Source: Paenibacillus sp. FJAT-26967
GTDB lineage: Bacteria > Bacillota > Bacilli > Paenibacillales > NBRC-103111
Length of the DNA: 64,000 nt
Direction: 5' to 3'
NCBI RefSeq assembly: GCF_001541095.1
Contig: NZ_LMXH01000006.1
Coordinates: forward strand, 186,001-250,000
The notes below the pieces were generated by a model. The model saw only the letters and a program-made list of their open reading frames with translations. It was not told the DNA's origin and did no database searches. Positions 1 through 8,721 of the stretch are shown piece after piece; position 1 is the stretch's first letter; every line of letters starts with the position of its first letter. A program made the translations under genes and the position numbers.

Positions 1-860
1 AGGATAGCCATTTCAAAACTGGAGGATTCTCCGTTCCGGGCACGTCTGAAATACAGGACCGTACGGGCAACGCTCTCTTGTTTCATAAAAGGTTCGCACT
101 CGGAGCCTAGCAGTTTACTGGTGTCGTAGCCCGTAATGGTCTCCGTAGCCGGATTGGCCGTAAGCAGTCTGCCGTCCAGACTGAATGAACAAACCAGATC
201 CGGGTTGTGTTCGTACAAAGATTTGTACCGGTTCCGGCTCTCCTCAAGTTCGATCTCGGAATCCCGCCTCTCCGTGATATCCCGGATAATTCCGCGAAAC
301 CCGGCAGGCGCCCCTCCGTCTATTCCGTTAATGAGAACGATTGAGCTTTCGACGAACCTAGCGGGCTGCCCATCCCCTAGCACTTCCCACTCCACGCAGT
401 TTACCGGAACATCCGTCTGCTGGACCCATTTGAACGTCTGCCTGAGCTTCTCGGCATGTGCCTCATTCATGAACGCACTGTAATGGGAGCCTCCGAGTTC
501 TTCCGCAGGAACCCCAAGCAAATCACTTAAAGATTGGCTGAAAAATGTAAAATGGCCGTCTATATCCGTTTCATAGTATCCGTCTTTAATACTATCGAGC
601 GTAGCACGGATTTTATCGTCCGCCTCCTGCTCTCCCTGGGCGGCCTGTGCCTGCGCAGCAGCTTCAACTTTCCGGAACAGCAGGAGGCTGCCCAACCCGC
701 AAGCCAGTGTCAGAGCAGCCAGCTTTATCCATACATTCATAAATGCCGATTGCGGGCCGCCTCCGAATACTTCCTTGCCCACTAACTCGATTCCCCACTG
801 AAGAGACATTACCGCTATTAAATAAGAAAATAAAATACGTTTCGACATAAGTCTGGTCAT
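1..860 (-). CDS. Membrane-anchored PAS-domain sensor protein (3' end outside window)
   Basis: The reading frame starts at an ATG whose complement is at 858-860, after the ribosome binding site AGAGGTGA, and stays open to base 1, so the output domain is missing. Two hydrophobic segments lie at about residues 9-27 and 40-62. Two PAS domains follow: the first around residues 85-200, ending in the PAC-like motif GFRGIIRDITERR, and the second starting near RYKSLYEHNPDLVCSF. This pattern is usual for diguanylate cyclases/phosphodiesterases or histidine kinases, and the sequence does not show which. Divergent from the HTH/ABC operon. Confident as a PAS sensor; output function unknown. Confidence 0.85.
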   Translation of the reverse strand, partial: MTRLMSKRILFSYLIAVMSLQWGIELVGKEVFGGGPQSAFMNVWIKLAALTLACGLGSLLLFRKVEAAAQAQAAQGEQEADDKIRATLDSIKDGYYETDIDGHFTFFSQSLSDLLGVPAEELGGSHYSAFMNEAHAEKLRQTFKWVQQTDVPVNCVEWEVLGDGQPARFVESSIVLINGIDGGAPAGFRGIIRDITERRDSEIELEESRNRYKSLYEHNPDLVCSFSLDGRLLTANPATETITGYDTSKLLGSECEPFMKQESVARTVLYFRRARNGESSSFEMAI

Positions 861-907
861 AGAAGTCACCTCTACAGCACTAGGAAAGTATGAGCAGAGG
901 AAGGTAC

Positions 908-937
908 GAGTCCCCTTTTCAAGTTGAGGGAGGACTC
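908..937 (-). repeat. Hairpin in the leader of the PAS sensor gene
   Basis: GAGTCC at 908-913 pairs with GGACTC at 932-937, with an inner CCCT/AGGG extension. It lies about 50-80 nt upstream of the PAS-gene start. There is no T-run, so it is not a clear terminator, and I do not recognise a known riboswitch consensus around it. Confidence 0.45.
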
Positions 938-1097
938 TCCACTACTGCACAGCATAGACGTTTAAGGCCGGCAGCCCGGGACGCTGAGCATATGCCGCTT
1001 AAGTCTACTTCTTTTCTCCTCACTTTGCAGTATTAAATATCACACTATTAGGATAGGAATAGAATATAAGAAGAAAAGATTGCAATATTGGGCATTT

Positions 1098-1127
1098 AAC
1101 ATTATCATTATTGATAATGATAATGTT
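1098..1127. promoter_or_regulatory. Perfect 13-bp inverted repeat (Fur-box-like operator) before the HTH gene
   Basis: The arms AACATTATCATTA (1098-1110) and TAATGATAATGTT (1115-1127) are exact reverse complements around the spacer TTGA. The arms contain GATAATGATAAT, which resembles the classical Fur-box hexamer array. The site ends just 5' of the GGAGAGGGAGA ribosome binding site of the gene at 1150. It could be an autoregulatory operator of that HTH protein or a Fur/Zur/PerR-type site; the sequence alone cannot decide. Confidence 0.6.
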
Positions 1128-1149
1128 ATGGAGAGGGAGATTGCGATCT

Positions 1150-1782
1150 ATGAAAGAATCGAAAGCGGATCTCATCGTCCATCCCATCCGCATGAAGATC
1201 ATTCAGACTCTTCTCGGAGACCGCAGGCTGAGCGTCCAGCAGATCGGGGAAAGATTGCCTGAGGTTCCTCAGGCATCCTTGTACCGTCATATCCGCAAGC
1301 TAGCCGACGCGGGAGTGCTTCAGATTGTTGAAGAGCGGGCCGTGCGGGGGACGATCGAGAAAGTGTACGCGCTGGCTGCCGCCGCCGTAGGCGTCTCGGC
1401 CGATGAAGCGGCCACAGAGACTCATGAGGCCCATATCCGGCACTTTATGACCTTTCTGGGGAGCATGCTGACAGACTTTGATACCGCTCTGGCGAGTAAG
1501 GAGCTGCCCTTCGAGCAGCGGGCCGGCTACAGCCAGCTTACTTTTTACCTGACTGAGGAAGAACAGCTTGAGCTGTTCAAGGAAATTTCGGATGCCTTTC
1601 AGCGGCGAATGGGGCATGAACCCGGACCGGATCGTCGTAAACTGACGGTTAATACCATCCTTACCATACAAAAAAAGCCGGCAGCCGGCACCGCTGCTTC
1701 AGCTGCAGAAGATGAATCGGAACCGGACGTTAACCGCTCCGTTCAACAAGCACCAACCGAAACAAAGGGGGACATACAATGA
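1150..1782 (+). CDS. ArsR-like winged-HTH transcriptional regulator of an ABC exporter operon
   Basis: 210 residues. The ATG at 1150 follows GGAGAGGGAGA at 1130-1140. In-frame upstream codons lie inside the palindrome at 1098-1127 and are poor start choices. Residues about 5-70 form a winged HTH (LSVQQIGERL then QASLYRHIRKLADAGV), typical of HTH_20/ArsR-type regulators. The rest is helical, ending in an acidic, Ala-rich tail. Its stop overlaps the ATPase start by 4 bp (ATGA), so the three genes form one operon and the protein probably controls it. Ligand unknown. Confidence 0.85.
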   Translation: MKESKADLIVHPIRMKIIQTLLGDRRLSVQQIGERLPEVPQASLYRHIRKLADAGVLQIVEERAVRGTIEKVYALAAAAVGVSADEAATETHEAHIRHFMTFLGSMLTDFDTALASKELPFEQRAGYSQLTFYLTEEEQLELFKEISDAFQRRMGHEPGPDRRKLTVNTILTIQKKPAAGTAASAAEDESEPDVNRSVQQAPTETKGDIQ

Positions 1783-2504
1783 TCGAGATTAAAGGAGTAA
1801 CCAAGAGCTACAACGGTAGTACCAAAGCGGTAGAACACCTGGACCTGACCATTCCCAAAGGAGAGATCTTCGGCTTCCTCGGCCCTAACGGCGCCGGCAA
1901 GACGACCACCATTAAGATGCTGACCGGAATCATCCGGGCGGACAAAGGGTCGATTCGAATTAACCAGGTCGATATCGCGGAGAATCCGCTCGAAGCGAAG
2001 AAACAGTTCGGATATGTGCCCGACAGCCCGGATATGTTCTTAAGGTTAAAAGGATTGGAATATTTAATCTTCATGGCGGACATCTATGAGGTACCCAAAG
2101 AAGTGCGCCGGGAGCGCATTGAGAAGCTCGCCGCCCGTTTCGATATGAGCGCCGCGCTTAACGACCCGATCCAGAGCTATTCCCACGGCATGAGACAAAA
2201 GATCGTGGTCATCGGCGTTATGCTTCACGATCCTTCGGTCTGGATTCTGGATGAGCCTCTGACCGGACTCGATCCCAAGTCCTCCTACACGCTCAAAGAA
2301 ATGATGCGTGAACACGTCAACGCCGGGAACACCGTGTTCTTCTCCACACACGTGCTGGAAGTCGCCGAGAAGCTCTGTGACCGTGTCGCAATCATTAACA
2401 AAGGCGTTATCCTGTTCTGCGGAACGTTCCGGGAAATGCAGGAGCATTTCAAGAAGAACGGCTCGCTTGAAAGTCTGTTCCTGGAGCTGACGAACAATGA
2501 ATAG
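1779..2504 (+). CDS. ABC transporter ATP-binding protein
   Basis: 241 residues. Walker A GPNGAGKTT at about residue 35, a Q-loop region, signature YSHGMRQK (a variant of LSGGQ common in CcmA/ABC-2-type exporters), Walker B VWILDEP and the H-loop FFSTHVLE are all present. It overlaps the upstream regulator by 4 bp and the downstream permease by 8 bp, so it is translationally coupled to both. It should energise the permease at 2497. Substrate not predictable; drug, peptide or cell-envelope export are all possible. Confidence 0.93.
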   Translation: MIEIKGVTKSYNGSTKAVEHLDLTIPKGEIFGFLGPNGAGKTTTIKMLTGIIRADKGSIRINQVDIAENPLEAKKQFGYVPDSPDMFLRLKGLEYLIFMADIYEVPKEVRRERIEKLAARFDMSAALNDPIQSYSHGMRQKIVVIGVMLHDPSVWILDEPLTGLDPKSSYTLKEMMREHVNAGNTVFFSTHVLEVAEKLCDRVAIINKGVILFCGTFREMQEHFKKNGSLESLFLELTNNE

Positions 2505-4203
2505 AACGTGGCTGCTCACCCGGATGCTGCTTAAGAACGGCGGCGGTCTGCTCATGATGGGCGGAGCCGGTGAGGCTTCGGCGCGGGGAGGAGGGGTCGC
2601 CGGCAAGAAGAAAGCCCGGCAAACCGTCCTGAAAGTGCTCCTTGCCCTTGTACTCGCCTCCCTGATCTTTCCGATCTCTGCTTTTGTCTCGTCCCTGTAT
2701 GAAGGGCTGGCCCAGACGGGACAGGAGGGAGCTCTGCTTGGTCTGGGTATGTGCGTCGTCAGTATGGCCGTACTGCTGTTCGGCATCTTCTATGTCATCA
2801 ACGTATTCTACTTCGCCCAGGACATTGATCAGCTGCTGCCTTTGCCGCTGCGACCGTATCAGATCCTGTCCGCCAAGTTTATCGTGACGCTGCTCTACGA
2901 ATATGTCCTTATCGCCATCTTCTTCGGCCCGCTTCTGGTCGTCTACGGAGTCAAAAGCGGCGCCGGTATTCTGTTCTACGTATACGGTCTTGCTGTCTTC
3001 CTTGCACTGCCGGTCATTCCGCTCGTGATCGCTTCCCTGCTGGCTATGGTGCTCATGCGGTTCACGAACGTAGCCAAGAACAAGGACCGCTTCCGGATGT
3101 TCGCAGGCATTCTGGCCGTAGCCTTGTCGCTGGGCATTAATCTGATGTTCCAGCGCATTACCAACCGGCCCGGCGCTGATCCGGAGCAAATGCAGCAGAT
3201 CCTGACTCAAAGCAACGGAGGCCTGCTGGATCTTATGACCCGCATGTTCCCGAATGCCAAATTCGGGTCTCAAGCTCTGATCATGGCGGACAGCTGGACC
3301 GGTCTCGGTTACCTTGGCCTCTTCCTGGCGCTGACCACAGTATTCTACGGCGTTTTCACCTTCGTTGGAGAAAAGCTTTATTTCGGCGGCGTCATGGGCG
3401 CTTCCGAATCGTTCTCACGCCGCCGGGCTGTCACCTCCAAGCAGTACGATCGTGCAGCGGCACCAAGCTCTACTGTGCGGGCCTATACCCTCAAGGAAAT
3501 CCGGGTTCTGCTGCGCACACCGGCCTATTTCCTCAACACCGTGCTGATGAGCCTGCTGTGGCCGGTCATTATGGCCATTCCGCTCGCCAGCAACACGGAG
3601 AATTTAGCGGGGCTGGGAGAGATCGGCTCCATTCTTCTCGACCCGGAAACGGGCGGAATTTTCCTGGCCATCGGGCTGGGCGTCCTGCTGTTTACATCCG
3701 GAGCCAACTCGACATCGGCAACGGCCATTTCGCGTGAGGGGCAGATGTTCTTCATTAATAAGTACATGCCGATTCCGTTCCGGACCATTCTCTTAGGCAA
3801 AATCATTCCGGCCTTCCTGCTCAGCCTGATCACCATGGTTCTGCTCCTGGTCTCGATTGCCGTGTTCCTGAAGACGCCTCTGCTCTTCCTTGTCATGCTC
3901 TTTGCAGCCGGCCTGCCGCTTCTTCTCTTTATGTCCCTGATCGGCATCTGGATCGATCTGATGCATCCTAAGCTGCACTGGGACAATGAGCAGAAAGCCG
4001 TTAAGCAGAATCTGAACGCTCTCTTCCCGATGCTGCTTGGACTTCTGCTCGGAGGCGCGCCGATCGTTCTCACTTTTTTACTGAAACTCGGTGTATATAC
4101 GGTGTTCATCTCCATGCTAGTCTTGTTTATCCTTCTGAACGTGGCTCTCTACCGTTTTCTCATGGCAAAAGGACCCGCTTGGCTGGACCGCATCGAGAGT
4201 TAA
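2497..4203 (+). CDS. ABC exporter permease (putative ABC-2-like membrane subunit)
   Basis: 568 residues, starting at the ATG that overlaps the ATPase end by 8 bp. It has about twelve hydrophobic segments in two halves separated by a hydrophilic stretch (near the QRITNRPGADPEQ and RRRAVTSKQYD regions), a layout seen in the large 'putative ABC exporter' permease family. The N-terminus carries a Gly-rich loop (GGGLLMMGGAGEASARGGG) before the first membrane segment, which is unusual. Last gene of the operon, followed by a strong terminator. Confidence 0.85.
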   Translation: MNRTWLLTRMLLKNGGGLLMMGGAGEASARGGGVAGKKKARQTVLKVLLALVLASLIFPISAFVSSLYEGLAQTGQEGALLGLGMCVVSMAVLLFGIFYVINVFYFAQDIDQLLPLPLRPYQILSAKFIVTLLYEYVLIAIFFGPLLVVYGVKSGAGILFYVYGLAVFLALPVIPLVIASLLAMVLMRFTNVAKNKDRFRMFAGILAVALSLGINLMFQRITNRPGADPEQMQQILTQSNGGLLDLMTRMFPNAKFGSQALIMADSWTGLGYLGLFLALTTVFYGVFTFVGEKLYFGGVMGASESFSRRRAVTSKQYDRAAAPSSTVRAYTLKEIRVLLRTPAYFLNTVLMSLLWPVIMAIPLASNTENLAGLGEIGSILLDPETGGIFLAIGLGVLLFTSGANSTSATAISREGQMFFINKYMPIPFRTILLGKIIPAFLLSLITMVLLLVSIAVFLKTPLLFLVMLFAAGLPLLLFMSLIGIWIDLMHPKLHWDNEQKAVKQNLNALFPMLLGLLLGGAPIVLTFLLKLGVYTVFISMLVLFILLNVALYRFLMAKGPAWLDRIES

Positions 4204-4218
4204 GCTCCAAACAACGCG

Positions 4219-4262
4219 AAAACCCGGTTTGCCCGCCTCAAGCGGCATACCGGGTTTTTTGT
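4219..4262 (+). terminator. Rho-independent terminator of the ABC exporter operon
   Basis: AAACCCGGT (from 4220) pairs with ACCGGGTTT, ending in a run of six T. It sits 17 bp after the permease stop. Confidence 0.9.
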
Positions 4263-4329
4263 GATGAAATTATAAACACGAGGATGATCCCCGCCCGGGC
4301 TTCTGCCCCCACTTCGATCAGTTATCGGC

Positions 4330-4974
4330 TTACGCCGGGGCAAATCCGAATTCCTGCAAATACCGCGGAATATCGGACGGAGTCACCGCCAGTTTATCGG
4401 GTCTCCCGGCTTCCAGCAGCTCCGGCTTGTCGATCCCCCATGTTACGGCGATCATCCGCACCTTTGCCTTCCGGCAAGCCTCAATATCACGCTGCTCGTC
4501 CCCCACATAAATCAGGTCAGCAGCCGTCAGGCTGAGATCCTTCTGAAACTGCCGCAGCTTCTTATGCTTGCCGAACAGGCTCTTCGTGCAGTACACATGA
4601 TCGATGTCCGTCTCCATTCCATGGGCGGCCAGGAATGTTCGTATCGCCGGTTCGGAGTTCGAAGACAGGACGGCCAGCCGGTAACCGGCTGTTTTGAGCT
4701 CGCCGAAGAGCTCCTTCATACCGGCATACGGCTGCATCCCGCTCATATCCTGCCGGTACAGGCTGTTAAATTCGAGCACCAGCGACGGGAGTTTGTACAG
4801 GGGAAGGCCCATCCGCTTGCATCTTTCCGCGATAGTCAGAGAGCGCAGTTCATCGAGCGAGTCCTGTTCCAGCCTTTTAAAACCGTGCTTATCCGCTAAC
4901 TGGTTAATGACCTGCTCGATGCGGTCCAAAGAATTTGCGATAGTTCCATCAAAATCAAACAGGACAAACTTCAT
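4330..4974 (-). CDS. HAD-superfamily phosphatase (phosphoglycolate-phosphatase-like)
   Basis: 214 residues. Motif I FDFDGT (Asp7 nucleophile, Asp9 acid), motif II LAVLSSNS, a conserved Lys region (KKLRQFQKDL) and motif IV YVGDEQRD are present. The helical cap between motifs I and II places it with PGP/Gph-type HAD hydrolases that dephosphorylate small phosphometabolites. It is convergent with the ABC exporter operon and divergent from the deacetylase gene. Substrate unknown. Confidence 0.88.
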   Translation of the reverse strand: MKFVLFDFDGTIANSLDRIEQVINQLADKHGFKRLEQDSLDELRSLTIAERCKRMGLPLYKLPSLVLEFNSLYRQDMSGMQPYAGMKELFGELKTAGYRLAVLSSNSEPAIRTFLAAHGMETDIDHVYCTKSLFGKHKKLRQFQKDLSLTAADLIYVGDEQRDIEACRKAKVRMIAVTWGIDKPELLEAGRPDKLAVTPSDIPRYLQEFGFAPA

Positions 4975-5127
4975 AGGAACGGCTCCTTTTCACATAAGGT
5001 CTGATTGTTGTTCCCATTGTATCAAATATGGCCGGGAATCTCTCTTGTTTGTGGCTCCGCCGTCAAGAGGACTATAATGAAAGAATGCAAAGAAGAAATT
5101 TCTAAGCAAAGTCAGGAGGAACTTGGC

Positions 5128-6027
5128 ATGACAACAGCGCAAAAACTGGGCTACAGCGAAACGGACCGGTTGTTAATTATCAACGCGGATGACTTTGGAG
5201 CTTCACACACCGGCAACGAAAGCATCTCGCACCTTCTGGAGGAAGGAGCGCTTTCATCCGCTACGATCATGATGCCGTGCGGCTGGGCACGGGAAGCGGC
5301 ACGCTGGAGTGCCGCCCATCCCGAGCACAATATAGGGATTCACCTGACTTTTACGAGCGAATGGGAAAATCATAAATGGGGGCCTGTCACCCGGAATGCC
5401 GGCACCGGATCTTTAACGACAGCGGAAGGTTATTTCCCGGCGGATTGTCTGACCTTCGAGAAGAACGCCGACCCTCAGCAGGTACGGATCGAAATCGTCC
5501 AGCAGATTGAACTGGCTATCGCAATGGGCATAGATCCTACTCACCTGGATAATCACATGGGCAGTCTGTACGGGCTCAGAACAGGCCGCGACTTCCTGGA
5601 CATTGTGTTCGATGTCTGCGCGGCTTACAAACTGCCTTTCCGCATGCCGCGTTACTTGACCGGGCAATACATTCAGCCCGCAATCATCGAGATTGCGGCG
5701 GCAAGAGCCGGGCTGGCGGACACTATGGGCGTCCTCATTCCCGATTATCTGATGGACTGGCCTTACGCACCGGGAAGCGGAGAAAGCTATGAAGAAGTAA
5801 AGCAGCGTATGATCGCAACGCTCCGGGCGCTGAATGCCGGCGTGTCCGAGCTGATTATTCATCCTTCCCTTGTCACCGAAGAGCTTAAAGCGATGACCCC
5901 GCACTATGCTTGGCGCGGCATTGAATTGGCACTATGCAGAGATGCCGAGATCCGTCAGGTAATCGAAGATGAGAACATCAAGCTCATCCGCTGGTCGGAT
6001 CTAAGAGAGGCGCAGCGCGGACAATAA
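5128..6027 (+). CDS. YdjC/ChbG-family carbohydrate deacetylase
   Basis: 299 residues. The ATG at 5128 is chosen because AGGAGG ends 8 bp upstream and the conserved domain begins about 15 residues in. The diagnostic NADDFG motif (Asp21, Asp22) and the metal-ligand histidine block THLDNHMGSLYG are present, with IIHPS near the C-terminus. The family hydrolyses N- or O-acetyl groups on chito-oligosaccharides and related sugars using a divalent metal. It is a single-gene unit followed by a terminator. The exact sugar substrate is unknown. Confidence 0.88.
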   Translation: MTTAQKLGYSETDRLLIINADDFGASHTGNESISHLLEEGALSSATIMMPCGWAREAARWSAAHPEHNIGIHLTFTSEWENHKWGPVTRNAGTGSLTTAEGYFPADCLTFEKNADPQQVRIEIVQQIELAIAMGIDPTHLDNHMGSLYGLRTGRDFLDIVFDVCAAYKLPFRMPRYLTGQYIQPAIIEIAAARAGLADTMGVLIPDYLMDWPYAPGSGESYEEVKQRMIATLRALNAGVSELIIHPSLVTEELKAMTPHYAWRGIELALCRDAEIRQVIEDENIKLIRWSDLREAQRGQ

Positions 6028-6053
6028 TGGAAGTGCAGATGCCGCAACATACA

Positions 6054-6090
6054 GAATGCCCAGGCTGAGTTCCAGCTCTGGGCATTTGCT
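6054..6090 (+). terminator. Rho-independent terminator after the deacetylase
   Basis: AATGCCCAG (6055-6063) pairs with CTGGGCATT, followed by TGCTTTT. Confidence 0.75.
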
Positions 6091-6274
6091 TTTAGTAACC
6101 GCAAGATCAAGCAGCCAAGAAACTAATCTCAGCGGCAAGCGGCACTGATATAGTAGAATTCATATGCAGACGGGAGCCTGCTACAAATTACGGTTCATAT
6201 TGAGACACAGAAGCCTCCGTTTCCCTGGAATATACCGGGGTCTGGAAGACATTATTTGAAATCTGGAAGGCAAT

Positions 6275-7573
6275 TTATTTAAAAGCCGGCAGCCAGCTGC
6301 CGTGTGCTTCGATAAGGTCATCGCACAAGGACACGATGTCGTCTATGGACAGTTCCGCGGACGTATGCGGGTCCAGCAAAGCGGCGTGGTAAATGTGCTC
6401 CTTGCGCCCGGTTACGGCCGCCTCGATGGTGAGCAGCTGAGTATTAATGTTGGTCCGGTTCAGTGCAGCCAGCTGCGGCGGGAGGGCCCCCACATAAGTC
6501 GGCGTCACACCGGAAGCGTCAACGAGACACGGCACCTCGACACAGGCTTCGTCGGGCAGATTCGTAATAAGACCTGTATTCATGACGTTGCCGCCGATTG
6601 TATACGGCTTATCGGTCTCCATCGCATCCAGAATGCGGGAAGCATATTCATGACTGCGTGTGTGCCCGATGTTCCCGCTCGCGAGCAGCTTCTCACGCAT
6701 CGATGCCCAGCCGTTAATCTGATTCACGCAGCGGCGCGGATATTCATCCAGCGGGATGCGGAAACGCTCAATGAGCTCGGGATAGCCGCGCTTAATAAAA
6801 TAAGGATGGTATTCCGCGTTATGCTCCGACGATTCCGTGACATAGAAGCCAAAGCGCAGCATCAGTTCGAAGCGCACCATGTCATTGTGCCCCTCCTTCT
6901 GCTTCTGGGCGGCACGGCGCTTAATCTCCGGATACAGGTCGACGCCGCCACTCTTCACTTCAAGCAGCCAGGCCATATGGTTAATGCCTGCGATCTTCGA
7001 CTGGACGCCCGTCTGGTCCATATCCAGCGCTTCGAACAGCTCCGATACGCATTTCTGCACACTGTGACAGAGGCCGACCGTCTTAACGCCGCCGACTGTA
7101 TTCATAACATTCGTCAGCACGGCCATCGGATTCGTATAATTCAGGAACCACGCATCCGGACATACGTCCTGAATATCCTGGGCGAAATCAAGCATAACGG
7201 GGATCGTCCGCAGATTCCGGAAAATGCCCCCGATTCCAAGCGTATCCGCAATCGTCTGACGCAGGCCGTACTTCTTCGGGATTTCAAAATCCGTAATCGT
7301 GCACGGGTCATAGCCCCCTACCTGGATCGCATTAATGACATACTTGGCGCCACGCAGGGCTGTTTTCCGGTCTGTGTAGGCTTTGACTGTGCAGCTGCTT
7401 CCGAGGGTCTGCTTCATGCTCTGCAGCAATTGCTCCGAATCTTTCAGACGCCCGGCGTCAATATCGTATAAAGCCAGCTCAAATCCTTGAAGAGCTTCCG
7501 TCAGCATGACATCACCCAGAACATTTTTGACAAAAACAGTGCTTCCCGCACCCAGGAATGTGATTTTGGACAT
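6275..7573 (-). CDS. melA: GH4 alpha-galactosidase (NAD+/Mn2+-dependent)
   Basis: 432 residues, full length for GH4. The N-terminal Rossmann fold has GAGSTVFVKN. The NYTNPM segment, the metal-binding GLCHSVQ and the GINHMAW block mark the alpha-galactosidase subgroup of GH4, and the whole sequence follows Bacillus MelA closely from memory. The enzyme cleaves alpha-galactosides (melibiose, raffinose) by an NAD+-assisted redox-elimination mechanism in the cytoplasm. GGAGG precedes the ATG. It is divergent from an AraC regulator, its likely activator. No transporter is adjacent. Confidence 0.93.
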   Translation of the reverse strand: MSKITFLGAGSTVFVKNVLGDVMLTEALQGFELALYDIDAGRLKDSEQLLQSMKQTLGSSCTVKAYTDRKTALRGAKYVINAIQVGGYDPCTITDFEIPKKYGLRQTIADTLGIGGIFRNLRTIPVMLDFAQDIQDVCPDAWFLNYTNPMAVLTNVMNTVGGVKTVGLCHSVQKCVSELFEALDMDQTGVQSKIAGINHMAWLLEVKSGGVDLYPEIKRRAAQKQKEGHNDMVRFELMLRFGFYVTESSEHNAEYHPYFIKRGYPELIERFRIPLDEYPRRCVNQINGWASMREKLLASGNIGHTRSHEYASRILDAMETDKPYTIGGNVMNTGLITNLPDEACVEVPCLVDASGVTPTYVGALPPQLAALNRTNINTQLLTIEAAVTGRKEHIYHAALLDPHTSAELSIDDIVSLCDDLIEAHGSWLPAFK

Positions 7574-7602
7574 CGTAAGTTCGCCTCCGTTTAAGTTGGA
7601 AC

Positions 7603-7737
7603 ATTGTAGGATAGGAATTAACCTAACTATAAACGGGGCTGTGCGGGAAGAACATGGAGTAACCCATTAGCTGCATGTCATAATCCAAGTTCTGAATCCG
7701 TATATTCTCCCTCTTCCATCCTTTTATTTGTTATGAT
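7603..7737. promoter_or_regulatory. Divergent melA / araC-type promoter region
   Basis: The intergenic stretch holds a TATGAT -10 candidate for the plus-strand regulator at 7732-7737 and a TACAAT -10 candidate for melA on the minus strand (7608 to 7603). Clear -35 boxes are not visible, as expected for activator-dependent promoters. Operator half-sites could not be defined by eye. Confidence 0.35.
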
Positions 7738-7768
7738 CTATGTTACACGGAAGGAATTGAGGTGCTCC

Positions 7769-8617
7769 ATGGCTCAGATTAACGTCGTCAGCTCCAGGCA
7801 TTCCCTGCAGGGCCAGATGGACCTCAGCCTGCTGTTCTTCGGCAGGCAGGACTGTCCTCCCGGACACTTCTGGGGGCCGGGTCTGCGCGACTCCTACATC
7901 CTGCACTACGTCCACAGCGGATCGGGCACCTACAGGATCGGTGATAAGACCTATACGCTGACCGCCGGGCAGGGGTTCCTGATCCCGCCCGGTACGCTTG
8001 TCTACTACCGGGCAGACCAAACCGACCCATGGACTTACTCCTGGGTCGGTTTCAAGGGGCTGCATGCCAAAGCCTTCATGCAGAGGGCTCAGTTGTCCCC
8101 CGAAGATCCCGTCTTCGATGCGGGCAGGGGCAGCTGGCTGGAGCTGTTCTACAGCGAGCTGGAGAGCGCCCTCGCCGAGCCCCACGGCGATCTGCTCAGC
8201 CAGAGCACGCTGTACCGGCTGATAGCCGAGCTGATCCGCTGCTCTCCATCGGCAGCTGCCAAGCCGGGGCCCTCCAATACGAAGGAGGCCTACGTCGGCA
8301 AGGCGATCGAGTACATGGAGAGCAGCTACAGCCAGCGCATCTCCATCGCGGATATCGCCCGCTTCGTCGGGCTGGACCGGACGTACTTGTCCAGCCTGTT
8401 CAAGGTCCGGTTCGGCGTATCCCTGCAGATTTATCTGCTGGAATACCGCATGAACCGGGCCGTTCAACTGCTCCGCAGCAGCAAGGAGCTGACCGTCAGC
8501 GATGTGGCCCGGTCCGTCGGCTACACCGACCCGTTTCTTTTCTCCAAGATGTTCAAGAAAGTCATCGGCTCTTCGCCGTCCAGCTGCCGGGAACCGGCGG
8601 ATTATCTGGAGGAGTAA
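7769..8617 (+). CDS. AraC-family transcriptional regulator, probable activator of melA
   Basis: 282 residues. The ATG at 7769 has TGAGGTG 5 bp upstream; an earlier in-frame ATG at 7733 lacks a ribosome binding site. Residues about 20-120 form an AraC-type cupin sugar-binding domain (HYVHSGSGTYRIGDKTY, GQGFLIPPGT). The C-terminal hundred residues carry two HTH motifs (ISIADIARFVGLDRTYLSSL and LTVSDVARSVGYTDPFLFSK) with the family signature. The divergent position suggests alpha-galactoside-responsive control of melA. Confidence 0.92.
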   Translation: MAQINVVSSRHSLQGQMDLSLLFFGRQDCPPGHFWGPGLRDSYILHYVHSGSGTYRIGDKTYTLTAGQGFLIPPGTLVYYRADQTDPWTYSWVGFKGLHAKAFMQRAQLSPEDPVFDAGRGSWLELFYSELESALAEPHGDLLSQSTLYRLIAELIRCSPSAAAKPGPSNTKEAYVGKAIEYMESSYSQRISIADIARFVGLDRTYLSSLFKVRFGVSLQIYLLEYRMNRAVQLLRSSKELTVSDVARSVGYTDPFLFSKMFKKVIGSSPSSCREPADYLEE

Positions 8618-8721
8618 CTGCAACGGCTTCAATATCGGAAAGATTCCCTAAAGGATTGCCGACTGGTTCTGCGTTCCTGCACTTCGGGCAAGGCTCCGGG
8701 CTGTACTTCTGCCGCGGCAGT

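Noticed and set aside
870-1019. Riboswitch in the leader of the PAS sensor gene
   Set aside because: A hairpin is present but the c-di-GMP-I/II, SAM and other consensus elements I know are missing.
2064-3273. Minus-strand frames opposite the ABC exporter genes (240 and 274 codons)
   Set aside because: Antisense shadows; the plus-strand genes have all ABC motifs.
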